Part shown: piece by piece, positions 9,334 through 17,805 of the stretch
Layout: every line of letters begins with the position of its first letter
Position numbering within the stretch: the first letter of the stretch is position 1
Source of the DNA: Myxococcales bacterium
GTDB lineage: Bacteria; Myxococcota_A; Polyangia; Polyangiales; Ga0077539
Length of the DNA stretch: 64,000 bases
Assembly (NCBI GenBank): GCA_013298625.1
Contig: JAAFIF010000033.1
Coordinates: 18,849 to 82,848 of the forward strand
Direction of reading: 5' to 3'
Notes under the pieces: generated by a model
What the model saw: only the letters and a program-made list of their open reading frames with translations
Told to the model about the DNA's origin: nothing
The model's database searches: none
Position numbers and translations under genes: made by a program

Positions 9334-10032
9334 TCACTTGTCGCGCTCGGACTCGGCGCGCACGCGCTGAAGCATCGTCTCGACCTGACGGTTGAGCGGC
9401 TGCTCCCTGAGGCACTGCTCGAGCGCCTCTCGCGCCTCATCGTACCGCCGTTGGATGTACGCGCTGAGCCCGCGTTGAAAAGTGGCGTTGAAATCAAAGC
9501 CCGACCCCTCGGACGCTGTCGGCTCAGCGGGAGCGCGTGTGGGCGCGGGTGCGGGCGTCGCGGCAGGCTGCGCCACGGCGTCGGGCGCGGGGGTCGCGGA
9601 CATCGCGATCGTGCTCGGCGTCGGCTGCGGAAGGTCTTCGCCGAGCTCGTGGTAGTCGCGCGTCGCCGAGAGCGCCGAGCGGTAGAGCGCGTGCAGGATC
9701 TTGAGCGTTTGCAGCTGGCCGAAGGGAGAGGCGCGACACAGGTCGTCGATCGTCGCGATCCCGTCGACGAGCCGCGCGACCACGAGCGCCTCAGGGGTGC
9801 GCGCGGCCGACGCTGGGATCGGAGGCGCGACCGAGTCCAGGCCGCCGAGCTGCCGCGCGAGTCGCGTGACCAGAAAGCTCTTGATCTGTTGGATGCTCGC
9901 GCTCACCTGTAGGTCGTCTGGAACGAGCGCGCGCAGAACGAAGAGCACCTCGAGCGCTCGGTCGTAGTTCTTCGTGCGGACGAGGTCGATCACCTCGGCG
10001 CGAAGGTCTTTGATGCGCTCTTGCTGATCCAT
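9334..10032 (-). CDS. PATAN/TPR-like scaffold protein
   Basis: Starting at the ATG at 10032 gives 232 residues. The N-terminal 60 residues form helical hairpins (KNYDRALEVLFVLRALVPDD), like a TPR. Residues about 75-120 (LVDGIATIDDLCRASPFGQLQTLKILHALY) resemble the winged-helix end of PATAN/DUF4388 proteins. A Pro/Ala/Thr-rich linker follows, then another TPR (RGLSAYIQRRYDEAREALEQCL). The frame is open upstream to 10521, but that part crosses the divergent Roadblock gene and lacks coding character. It is probably the first gene of the operon with ParA and the Roadblock protein. Confidence 0.7.
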   Translation of the reverse strand: MDQQERIKDLRAEVIDLVRTKNYDRALEVLFVLRALVPDDLQVSASIQQIKSFLVTRLARQLGGLDSVAPPIPASAARTPEALVVARLVDGIATIDDLCRASPFGQLQTLKILHALYRSALSATRDYHELGEDLPQPTPSTIAMSATPAPDAVAQPAATPAPAPTRAPAEPTASEGSGFDFNATFQRGLSAYIQRRYDEAREALEQCLREQPLNRQVETMLQRVRAESERDK

Positions 10033-10263
10033 GCCGGGGGCGGTCGCGAGAAACAGTCTCGGTGTGGGGCGGCGGTCAGGAGACTTCACCACGCATCGAG
10101 TCGTACCAGAGTTCGCCGACCCAAGGGCTGCGTTTGGCGCGTATGCGAATTGGCTGTTGGCGCGATCCGACGCAGCTGGCGCGCAGCGCAGCGCGTCACG
10201 GGCGATGAACACGGTGGACGACACGCCTGCGACTGACCGATGATCCGGCTCGGAGGCACGAAG

Positions 10264-10635
10264 ATGGATACGAGGCTGCTCGAGACCGCGGTTGTGGAGC
10301 TCAAGAACATCCTTCGCGACGGACTGCTCGCGACGGACATCTGGGATCGCGCGTCGGGTCTGTCGCTCGCGGGGCACAATCAGCAACCGGTGGCCGTGGC
10401 GCTGTTTACGCGCATCACGCAGGACATCGACAGCACGCTCGGAGACGCTTCGTTTCCGCGGCTCGCGAAGTACTACATGCTCGACCTCGACGGAAATCAC
10501 ACCATCGTCGTGATGAACCACGGCGAGCTGCTGCAGGGCGTGCTGGTCGACAACAAGCGCGCGAACCTCGGCTTGCTCTTGTCCGTGGCGATCCCGAAGA
10601 TGATCGACATCGTCGGCAAGGCGAAGGCTCGCTGA
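10264..10635 (+). CDS. Roadblock/LC7-like protein
   Basis: Two starts are possible, 10240 and 10264. I chose 10264 because GGAGG at 10252-10256 sits 7 bases before it. The 123-residue protein fits the MglB/Roadblock layout: an N-terminal helix (LETAVVELKNILRDGLLATDIWD), strands (GLSLAGHNQQPVAVALF, YYMLDLDGNHTIVVMN) and a C-terminal helix. It diverges from the PATAN/TPR-ParA-Roadblock operon, so this short stretch encodes two different Roadblock proteins. The CapA-like gene begins 6 bases after its stop. Confidence 0.75.
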   Translation: MDTRLLETAVVELKNILRDGLLATDIWDRASGLSLAGHNQQPVAVALFTRITQDIDSTLGDASFPRLAKYYMLDLDGNHTIVVMNHGELLQGVLVDNKRANLGLLLSVAIPKMIDIVGKAKAR

Positions 10636-10641
10636 TCGATC

Positions 10642-11817
10642 GTGGCCGCGCGCGCTCGCTCGCTTCGGGGGCTCTCGTTGATCGTGTGCGCGTCGGTCGC
10701 GGCCGTCGTGGTCGGACGCTCGTCGCGCGCGCAGACCGCGGGCAACACCGCGAGCGCCGCGCCGCAGCGGCCTGCGTCACGCGCGGTGACCATCGCCGCG
10801 ACGGGCGACGTGCTCGTGCACCGCAGGGTCGTGGCCGCGGCGCAGACGCACGCGAACGAAGGGGGATTTCGCTGGATTCTCTCGGCGCTCGGCGCGCAGC
10901 TGCCCGCGACGGACGTCGGCTTCGTCAACCTCGAGTCGCCGTTGACCGAGGCGTTTCGCTCTCCGGCCAACGCGACGCCCCCCGTGCTGGGCGCGCCGAC
11001 GAGCTACGGCGCGGACCTCGCCGCGACGGGCTTCGACGTGCTGTCAGTGGCCAACAACCACGCGTTCGATCAAGCGGGCGACGGGCTCGCGATCACGCTC
11101 GACGCGATTCGCGCGGCGGGGATGGTCTCGGTCGGCGCGGGGCGCACGGAGGCTGACGCGCGCGCGCCCGTGGTGGTCGTTCGCGACGGCGTTCGCGTGG
11201 CGTTCGTGGCGACGACCGAGCGGATGAACAACGGCTCGTCGCCGAATCGCGCGGGCGTTCGGGTGTTCATGTACGACGCGGCGAAGGTGCAGCAGTCGCT
11301 GACCGCCGCGCGCGCGACGGCGGACGTCGTCGTGCTCTCGATCCATTGGAGCCATGATTTCGTGCGCACGCCCACGGCCGAGCAGCGACGGCTCGCGCGG
11401 CAGCTCGTCGCGTGGGGCGCCGACGTGATCGTCGGTACGGGGCCGCACATCTTGCAAGAGGTCGAGCGCATCCCGTCGCCGCGAGGCGAGGCGGTGTGCG
11501 CGTATTCGCTGGGCAACGTGGTGTCGAACCAGGGCTATCGCTATCGCGTGGGAAGGGCGCTCGACGAGGCCGCGCTGCGATCGGCGCTCGACAACCCGAT
11601 GACTCGCGACGTCGTGCTCTTGCGCGTCGGCGCAGAGCGCGTTGCGAACAACGTCCGCATCACCACCCTCGAAGCCCGCGCGTTTTGGAACGAGAACCGT
11701 TCGCCCAACGACGAGCTGCGCCTCGTCGCGCTGCGCTCGGTCGCCCCCGCGCTGCGCGACGAGCGGCTCGCAGTCATGCGCAGGACGCTCGGCGCTGCGG
11801 TGACGGTCGTCCCGTAG
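10642..11817 (+). CDS. CapA-family putative metallophosphatase (PGA_cap)
   Basis: The 391-residue protein starts with GTG six bases after the Roadblock gene. It has an N-terminal signal peptide (about residues 1-30). The mature part shows the PGA_cap/CapA pattern: IAATGDVLVHR, FVNLESPLT, LSVANNHAFDQ, VLSIHWSHD, GADVIVGTGPHILQEVE and YSLGNVVSNQ. These Asp/Asn/His residues form a calcineurin-like metal site. CapA proteins are linked to poly-gamma-glutamate capsule export, but capB and capC are absent here. A broader periplasmic phosphoesterase role is equally possible. Confidence 0.9.
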   Translation: MAARARSLRGLSLIVCASVAAVVVGRSSRAQTAGNTASAAPQRPASRAVTIAATGDVLVHRRVVAAAQTHANEGGFRWILSALGAQLPATDVGFVNLESPLTEAFRSPANATPPVLGAPTSYGADLAATGFDVLSVANNHAFDQAGDGLAITLDAIRAAGMVSVGAGRTEADARAPVVVVRDGVRVAFVATTERMNNGSSPNRAGVRVFMYDAAKVQQSLTAARATADVVVLSIHWSHDFVRTPTAEQRRLARQLVAWGADVIVGTGPHILQEVERIPSPRGEAVCAYSLGNVVSNQGYRYRVGRALDEAALRSALDNPMTRDVVLLRVGAERVANNVRITTLEARAFWNENRSPNDELRLVALRSVAPALRDERLAVMRRTLGAAVTVVP

Positions 11818-11823
11818 CGAGCG

Positions 11824-13287
11824 CTACGGCCCTTTGATCGACGCGAGCTCACCCGCGGCGAGCGAGTCGTGGCCGAAGCGCGGGCTGGTGATGCCCATGG
11901 CGTTGACGAAGGTGTTGAGCAGCGTGTTGTGCGCGACCGTGCGTCCGCCGGTGCGCGCGTCGACGAACGTGCCCTGCTTCAAGTACCCGTTGCCCGAGCC
12001 CGCGATGATCCACGGAACATCCCCGTACCCGTGCGGCGGCCCCGTCGCGAGGTCGTTGACCCACACGGCCATTCCCGTGTCGAGCAGCGTGCGGCCGCCC
12101 GGCACCGTGCGCGCCGCGAGCTTGTCGCAGAGGTACTTGAACAGCCGCGCGTGCATGCGATCGATCTGCGCGTGCCGCTGCTGCGCGTCGTTGATGGTCG
12201 TGCCCGTGTCGCCGTCGCCCTGAATCCTGTGCGAGATCCAGTGGTACGAAAACGCCCCTGAAAACCCAGGCAGATCGTAGGGCGTCCCGTCGTTGCCGTT
12301 GCCCACCTGCAGCGTGGCCGACGACGTGTAGCCGCAGCTCAGCGCGATGTCGAGCACGTCGATGTGCAGCCGCGCCAGCGTGTGCAGCGCGGCCGAGCCG
12401 TCCACCACGATGACGGTCTGCCGCATCCCGTCCACGGTCATCTCGCGCTCGAACGGCATCACGCCCGCGCGCAGCGCGCCCGCTTCGGCCGTGGGGAGCT
12501 GGCAAGACATCCGTCGCTCGACGTCGCGGATCGAGTCGAAGTGCAGCTGCAGTCGGTCGCGGTCGTCCCGCGAGAGGTCCGTGCGGCCGAGCAGCGCGCG
12601 CATCTGCTCGCGCACGAGGTCGTTGACGCTCTGGCGCGCGGTGCGAATGCGCTCGAACTCGGCCTCGGTCGAGCCGGTCATGCCGATGACGGCTTGATAC
12701 GCGTTCCAGGGATTTCGCTGGGCGCCGCGCAGGTTGCGGGCGCCCGAGTAGCTGAGCACCTCGGCGATGTAGCCCGTGCGCGGGCCGGCCATGAGCGTCA
12801 GCGGCTCCCTTCGCCGCGCGCCCTCCATCGGGTTGACCTCGCGCGCGATGCGGTAGTCCACGGACTCGCCGACGGCGCGGGACTGATTGCGATCGAGGTT
12901 GGGATCCGTGCGGTCGATCTCGTTGGCCGTGAGCACTTGATTGCCGCCGCCGCTGTGGCCGCAGCCGCGACCGTCGAACGCGAAGCGCGTCCCCTTCACC
13001 ATCAGCAGCCGCGAGCGGTGCGCGACGAGCTCGTCGACCGTGCGGCCGCGCATCGACGCGTCGGTGAGCGCGCCCACAGCCGAGGGCCAGAACATCTCTG
13101 CCTCGCGAACGCTGCCGTCGCCGTTGCGGATCTCTTGCGCGCAGCCGTTGGCCTGCCGCATCGCGACGAAGAACTGCGACGCCGTCGCCGGGCGCGTCTG
13201 CGCGAAGGCCGTCGAACGGCCGATGGACTCGAGGATCGGCAAGCCGAGCGTCACGCCCGCGCCCTTGAGAAACAGCCTGCGGTTCAT
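11824..13287 (-). CDS. DUF1552 secreted protein
   Basis: The 487-residue protein opens with MNRRLFLKGAGVTLGLP, a Tat-like signal (RRLFLKG) typical of DUF1552 proteins. The body shows GRGCGHSGGGNQVLT, family-typical Asp/His/Asn positions and the closing NTLLNTFVNAMG. The fold resembles sulfatase/alkaline phosphatase-type enzymes and the function is unknown. Its ATG overlaps the stop of the DUF1592 gene by 4 bases (ATGA). This DUF1592-DUF1552 pairing recurs in Myxococcota and Planctomycetes, where the proteins are thought to act together in the envelope. Confidence 0.93.
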   Translation of the reverse strand: MNRRLFLKGAGVTLGLPILESIGRSTAFAQTRPATASQFFVAMRQANGCAQEIRNGDGSVREAEMFWPSAVGALTDASMRGRTVDELVAHRSRLLMVKGTRFAFDGRGCGHSGGGNQVLTANEIDRTDPNLDRNQSRAVGESVDYRIAREVNPMEGARRREPLTLMAGPRTGYIAEVLSYSGARNLRGAQRNPWNAYQAVIGMTGSTEAEFERIRTARQSVNDLVREQMRALLGRTDLSRDDRDRLQLHFDSIRDVERRMSCQLPTAEAGALRAGVMPFEREMTVDGMRQTVIVVDGSAALHTLARLHIDVLDIALSCGYTSSATLQVGNGNDGTPYDLPGFSGAFSYHWISHRIQGDGDTGTTINDAQQRHAQIDRMHARLFKYLCDKLAARTVPGGRTLLDTGMAVWVNDLATGPPHGYGDVPWIIAGSGNGYLKQGTFVDARTGGRTVAHNTLLNTFVNAMGITSPRFGHDSLAAGELASIKGP

Positions 13288-14987
13288 CGCATCACCTCCG
13301 CCGCGGTCGAGCGCGCTGTGAACGTCGGGCTGGTCAAGATGGACTCGACGAGCTCGAGCACCGGGCGGTCTTCGCGCGACCGCGCTCCGACGATTTGAAT
13401 CAACGTTCGGTCCTCAGTTTGCGGCCCGCGGCCCGCGAGAAACTCGAGCCAGTAGCGCGCGTAACACTCGTGCGCTTGCGTGCTGCCCGTGATGAGCTCG
13501 GTGAGCTCGACGCCGTCTCTGAACATCACCAGCCTGCCGTCGAGCGTGTACTGCCCGCTCGAATCCACGGGCTGAGCGCGGTCCGTCGTTCGGTACGCGC
13601 CGACCGAGTCGTAGTGCTCGAACGCGAAGCCCATCGGGTTGATCAGCGTGCTGTGGCAGCCCGAGCCGCAGGTGCCCGGCCCGGTGTGCGCGTTGACGGT
13701 CTGCCTGTTCGTGCTGTTCGGCGGAACCGCGGGCAGCGCAGCCACGTTGGGCGGCGGCGACGGCAAGCCCGCGCAGAGCACCTTCAAGTTGACCGCGACG
13801 CCGCGATGAATCGGGTCGGGGTCGACCGAGTACGCGCGCGAGGCGAGAAAGCCCACTTGAGTGAGCATTCCGCGGCGCTGCGTGCGGTCGAGATCGACCC
13901 TGCGAAACGTCCCGTCGAACGTCCCCGCGAGCCCGTACACCCGCGCGATGTCGTCGTTGGCGAACGTGTACTCCGCCGAGAGCAGCTGCCGCAGCCCCGC
14001 GCGCCGCGTGAAGACCACGTCTTCGACGAACATCCGCGCTTCGGTGAGCATCGACGCCGGCAGCGACGCGCGCCACTGCGGAAACCGCATCGCGTCCCGC
14101 CGCACGTCCCCGAAGTGATCCCAGTCGTAGAGCTGCCCGTGAAATCCCAGCAGGACGTTCTTCGCGCGCGCATCGCCGAGGAGCCTGCGCGCTTGCACCA
14201 CGAGCGACTCCGTTCGAGTGAGCTCTCCGCGCGAGGCGGCGGCGAAGAGCTCGTCGTCGGGCATGGTGTTCCACAGCGCGTAGGACAGCCGCGTGGCGAT
14301 CTCGAAATCGTCGAGCGGGATGCGTCCCTCGCGCACCGCGCTGCTGCGCTCGACGCGGTAGAGAAAGTTCGGCGACTGCAGCATCACGCGCAAGACGAGC
14401 TCGATGCCCGACGCAAACGCGTCGCCCCCGAGGATCATCGCGCCGCGGTCGTACAAGCTCGTGAGGTGCTGGTCGATCTCCGCGGGGCTCAGCGGTCGGC
14501 GGTACGCGCGCTGCCCGAAGTGCTCGATGAAGGCCCGCGCGCGCATCCGCGGATCGGCCGGCGGATTCGCGGGCAACAGCCGCGTGAGCGCGGCGCCGTC
14601 GCGGGCGATGCGCGAGGCGAGGGTCTCTGCTGCCGTCTGGTAGTCGCTCCAGAGCTGCTGGCCGACGCGCAGGGTCGTTCCGTTGTTGGCAAACGTCCCG
14701 CTCGTCGCGTCGGGAGAGAACATCGACGACGTCCCCGGCGCGGCGTCGAGCTTGAGCAGGTCGCGCACGGTCGACTCCCACTGCCCGTGCGTCAGCCTGG
14801 GAAACCGCGTCGTCGCAGGGATATCAATGGTCGGCGCGGGCGCCGCTCCATCCGCCGCGACGGCAGCGTCCGCCGCGTTGCCCTGCTGCAACGGCGTGTC
14901 CTGGATCTTGCCCGTACAGCCCATCAGCACGACAGCGATGCACGCAGCTCGCGCGGTTGGGGGGAGTGTCGAGAGGCTCGCTTTCAT
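13284..14987 (-). CDS. DUF1592/DUF1588/DUF1585-type lipoprotein
   Basis: I chose the ATG at 14987 over the GTG at 14996. The 567-residue protein begins with a lipoprotein signal (CIAVVLMGC). The Planctomycete-type domain string follows in order: FPRLTHGQWESTVRDLL (DUF1587), AYRRPLSPAEI (DUF1595), the long DUF1592 region around FLYRVE and FHGQLYDWDHF, DUF1588 around HRGVAVNLKVLC, and DUF1585 at the C-terminus. The DUF1588 heme-like motif, usually CxxCH, reads CGSGCH here (three residues between the cysteines), so covalent heme attachment is doubtful. It is coupled to the DUF1552 gene by an ATGA overlap. Confidence 0.92.
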   Translation of the reverse strand: MKASLSTLPPTARAACIAVVLMGCTGKIQDTPLQQGNAADAAVAADGAAPAPTIDIPATTRFPRLTHGQWESTVRDLLKLDAAPGTSSMFSPDATSGTFANNGTTLRVGQQLWSDYQTAAETLASRIARDGAALTRLLPANPPADPRMRARAFIEHFGQRAYRRPLSPAEIDQHLTSLYDRGAMILGGDAFASGIELVLRVMLQSPNFLYRVERSSAVREGRIPLDDFEIATRLSYALWNTMPDDELFAAASRGELTRTESLVVQARRLLGDARAKNVLLGFHGQLYDWDHFGDVRRDAMRFPQWRASLPASMLTEARMFVEDVVFTRRAGLRQLLSAEYTFANDDIARVYGLAGTFDGTFRRVDLDRTQRRGMLTQVGFLASRAYSVDPDPIHRGVAVNLKVLCAGLPSPPPNVAALPAVPPNSTNRQTVNAHTGPGTCGSGCHSTLINPMGFAFEHYDSVGAYRTTDRAQPVDSSGQYTLDGRLVMFRDGVELTELITGSTQAHECYARYWLEFLAGRGPQTEDRTLIQIVGARSREDRPVLELVESILTSPTFTARSTAAEVMR

Positions 14988-15088
14988 CACGGCCACGGTC
15001 CTTCACGGTGTGCGGTTGAGCGCAGAACTTGCGGTCAGTGTACCGGGATTCGCCCGCGCGCGTAGCGATCGGGTGCATGTGGTTTGTG

Positions 15089-15102
15089 CGAACGATTGTT
15101 CG
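15089..15102. promoter_or_regulatory. Palindrome upstream of the PIN gene
   Basis: CGAAC-GATT-GTTCG is a perfect inverted repeat in the 192-bp divergent gap between the DUF1592 gene and the PIN gene. It is about 78 bases before the PIN GTG. It could be an operator for either gene, but no promoter boxes are clear. Confidence 0.3.
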
Positions 15103-15179
15103 GTGAAGCGACCAAATGCGCGGGATGAGCGCTGCGGGGGTGATCGCGGTTGTGCGTCGCCCGTGGTAGCGCTGCCGGC

Positions 15180-15602
15180 GTGCGCATCGTGCTCGACACC
15201 AACGTGATCGTGTCGGCGTTGCTGAAGCCCGAGAGCGTTCCGGGCCGCGCGTTGGCCGCGGTGTGGGAGAAGGGCGCGACGGTGCTGTACGACGGTCGCG
15301 TCGCGGACGAGTACCGCGAGGTGCTCGGGCGAAAGAAGTTCGCCTCGATCGACCGGGCCGCGATCGCGCGCTTCTTCGCTGCGCTGCAAGCGCACGGCGA
15401 GGCGCTGCGTTCGGTGCCTCCGTGCGCAGACGCGATGAACGACGAGGACGATCGCATCTTCGTCGAGGTCGCGATCGCCGGCCGCGCCGACGCGATCGTC
15501 ACGGGAAATCTCCGGGACTTCACCGCCGCCCGCACGTACGAGATCCACCCGCCCGCCGCGCTGCTCGCGCTGCTCGAGCGCCGCCCGCCCCGCGCTCACT
15601 GA
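15180..15602 (+). CDS. PIN-domain RNase, orphan toxin-like
   Basis: The GTG at 15180 gives 140 residues starting VRIVLDTNVIVSALL, the hallmark of COG1569-type PIN proteins. Acidic residues fitting the PIN metal site are present: D in LDTN, E in DEYREVL, D in NDEDDRIF, and D in GNLRDF. PIN proteins are Mg-dependent single-strand RNases, often VapC-like toxins. No antitoxin reading frame lies next to it, so it is an orphan, or its partner is elsewhere. Its stop overlaps the stop of the convergent Thg1-like gene by 7 bases. An upstream TTG (15150) is a weaker start. Confidence 0.88.
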   Translation: MRIVLDTNVIVSALLKPESVPGRALAAVWEKGATVLYDGRVADEYREVLGRKKFASIDRAAIARFFAALQAHGEALRSVPPCADAMNDEDDRIFVEVAIAGRADAIVTGNLRDFTAARTYEIHPPAALLALLERRPPRAH

Positions 15603-16357
15603 CGCTGCACGATCCCTCGCACGAGCGCGTCGAACTCGCTCTTCATGGGCAGCTCGTACTGCACGACCGCGCGGCGCTTGGGGCTCTTGCGCGCGGGCGC
15701 CGCTGGGTCTGTCTCGTCGCGCGGCTCGTCCTCCCACAGCACGCCGATCCCGCGCTTCTGCCAGGCCGGAACGTCGTTGAAGTTCACCCCGGCGCGAAAG
15801 AGCATCTCGTTGCGATCGGCCACCGAGACGCCCTGCAAGCGGGTCGTCGCTTCGTGGTCGTCGAGCCCCTGCCGACGCAAGAGCCAATACGAGTGCCCGT
15901 TGAGCGCGTTGCGGTGCGCGTCCTCGTGGCGCCAACGAAAGTACTCGACCACGCGCTCGACGTCGGGGAGCTGCGAGATCCGCGCGTCGAACACGCCCAC
16001 GCGCCCGAGCTCGAGCGAGAACTTCGCGCTCGCCTCTCCCGCGAGCACCGAGAGGTACTTGCGGAGCTTTCGCCCGAAGAGCGACTCGTCCTGCCGAAAG
16101 AGCAGCGAGAGCTCGTCGCTCTGCGTGTAGCCGAAGAGCACCGAGAAGCCGCAGGACGTCACGAGGTGCACGAGCGTGGCCACCATGCAGTCGCGAAAGC
16201 GCGCGTCGTACGGCGCGTCGAAGCCCTCGGTGACGTGCGTGAGCCTCGAGAACGAGCGCCCGTCGATGCGGGCCACCATGTGGATCCCGGGCAGCACACA
16301 GTGGTCGTGCGCGGTCTCGTACACGCGCATCCGTCGGTCGAGCTGTTCGAACTTCAT
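15596..16357 (-). CDS. Thg1-like protein (3'-5' nucleotide polymerase family)
   Basis: The ATG at 16357 gives 253 residues, the usual length of the family. Landmarks are the DGRSFSRLT motif (residues 32-40) with a metal-binding Asp, and GYTQSDELSLLF (77-88), which carries the second carboxylate. Eukaryotic Thg1 adds G-1 to tRNA-His. Bacterial and archaeal Thg1-like proteins repair 5'-truncated tRNAs by templated 3'-5' addition. Myxobacteria are among the bacteria known to carry one. The frame is open upstream, but the extra N-terminus has no family match. The unknown gene 118 bp upstream is on the same strand. Confidence 0.93.
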   Translation of the reverse strand: MKFEQLDRRMRVYETAHDHCVLPGIHMVARIDGRSFSRLTHVTEGFDAPYDARFRDCMVATLVHLVTSCGFSVLFGYTQSDELSLLFRQDESLFGRKLRKYLSVLAGEASAKFSLELGRVGVFDARISQLPDVERVVEYFRWRHEDAHRNALNGHSYWLLRRQGLDDHEATTRLQGVSVADRNEMLFRAGVNFNDVPAWQKRGIGVLWEDEPRDETDPAAPARKSPKRRAVVQYELPMKSEFDALVRGIVQRQ

Positions 16358-16475
16358 GGGGATGATGGCTGCAGAGGGTAATGCGTGACGGGGAGACGGG
16401 CAGAGATTCTGCAACGGGTTGGTGTGGCTTTGGTGGCTCAGCGCTCGAGTGGTTGATCGCGCCCCCCGCGCGCGC

Positions 16476-17693
16476 TCATCGCCGAGCCCTCTCCGCGGCG
16501 CGCTCTGCGCGGGCGAGGGCCCGCAGGAGCACCGGGCGCTCGCCGAACCGAGCGACGCCGTCGCGCGCGACGCGCAGCGCGTCACCGGGCCTGCGGGCCC
16601 AGCGGAGGTAGCGCGAGGCGCGGGCGAACGTTCCGGCGCGGCAGCGAGGGTGCGGCAGCGCGAGGAGGACGAGCTTCACCGCGCGCGTGAGCCTCGCGGC
16701 GACGATGCGCTCGAACGCTGGCGTGTCGTGCAGCGTCGCGCTCGCCATCATCACCAACAGCGGAACCACCGCGCGCTGCTGCTCCTCGGGCACCCGCTCG
16801 CACAGCGCGCGAACGTACTCGGTCGGGTCGCTCAGCCGCTCGATCGCGCGGCTCTTCTCCGCGGCGTAGCTCGCGAGAAACACCAGCTGCGTCGCCGGCG
16901 CGAGCGCGCGCAGGCGGGCCTCGAAGTCCGTCCCGTCGAAGAGATACTCGTGCGCGAGCGAGCCCGCTTCGAGCAGCGCGCGCTCTGTGTGGCTCAAGCG
17001 CGAGACGTACCTTCGCGGCAAGCTGCGGATCGCTTGCTCGTCGATCATCGCGATCATCGCGGCGTCCTGCGCGTCGACGCGTCCGCGCGCGTTCGACTTC
17101 GAGCGACGGTCCGCGGGCTTGGTCCGAACCAAGAGCGGGGCGCAGCGGCTCTTGATCCAGCCGAGAGTCTGCCGCTCGGACTTCGCTGCGGGCGCGTACG
17201 TCGAGAGCCGTCCGCGCATCGCGTCGCCGAATCGAGCGAGGCTGTCCTGGTGCCACGGATCGTCCTCGGGCGTCCCTCGAACGCCCCAGAACAACGCGAT
17301 CGCGACGACCTCGTGCACGCCCGTGATCCATCGCTCGAGGTCCGCGACGAACCCGTCGATCGCCGCGGGCATCGCGTCGAAGAGCTTCGTCATGGCGGCG
17401 CGCGCGGCGACGAAATCCCGGGCAGCCACCGCGGATTCGTGCGCTTGCACCAGGGCGCGCGGCGCGTAGCGATAGAGCACGGTCGAGTCGTACGAGTCTC
17501 CTCGGCTGCCGAAGTAGCAAAACGACTCTCCCCATCCCCACACGTACGCGAGCGGCTCGGGGCACCCCTGCATCACCTTCGCTCGCTCGTGCTCGGCCAC
17601 GGGACGCGCGAACCACAGAAACACCTCGGCGCACTTGTCGACGGACTCGAGGTCCGGCGTCCCGTGGTTGATCCAGAGAAAGGGGAAGCTCAT
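16476..17693 (-). CDS. Protein of unknown function, 405 aa
   Basis: I do not recognise a family. The protein begins MSFPFLWINHGTPDLESVD and has no signal peptide. The N-terminal half contains Trp/aromatic clusters (YVWGWGESFCYFGSRGDSYDS). The C-terminal half is helical and Ala/Arg/Leu-rich, possibly with HEAT- or TPR-like helices (LVFLASYAAEKSRAIERL). It is probably cytoplasmic and precedes the Thg1-like gene on the same strand, so a shared transcript is possible. It diverges from the P450 gene. Confidence 0.75.
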   Translation of the reverse strand: MSFPFLWINHGTPDLESVDKCAEVFLWFARPVAEHERAKVMQGCPEPLAYVWGWGESFCYFGSRGDSYDSTVLYRYAPRALVQAHESAVAARDFVAARAAMTKLFDAMPAAIDGFVADLERWITGVHEVVAIALFWGVRGTPEDDPWHQDSLARFGDAMRGRLSTYAPAAKSERQTLGWIKSRCAPLLVRTKPADRRSKSNARGRVDAQDAAMIAMIDEQAIRSLPRRYVSRLSHTERALLEAGSLAHEYLFDGTDFEARLRALAPATQLVFLASYAAEKSRAIERLSDPTEYVRALCERVPEEQQRAVVPLLVMMASATLHDTPAFERIVAARLTRAVKLVLLALPHPRCRAGTFARASRYLRWARRPGDALRVARDGVARFGERPVLLRALARAERAAERARR

Positions 17694-17805
17694 CGCGTCG
17701 GTGATCGTACGCGCGTCGCGCGACGTGTGAATTGTGGAGCCCGTGTTGTGCGCGGCGATCGATCGCTGCCCACGGCCCCGCGCGGTGCCCTATCGTCAGC
17801 GGGCG

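Noticed and set aside
15105..15179. Antitoxin gene for the PIN protein
   Set aside because: No frame with a ribosome binding site or antitoxin-like sequence exists upstream, and downstream is the Thg1-like gene on the other strand.
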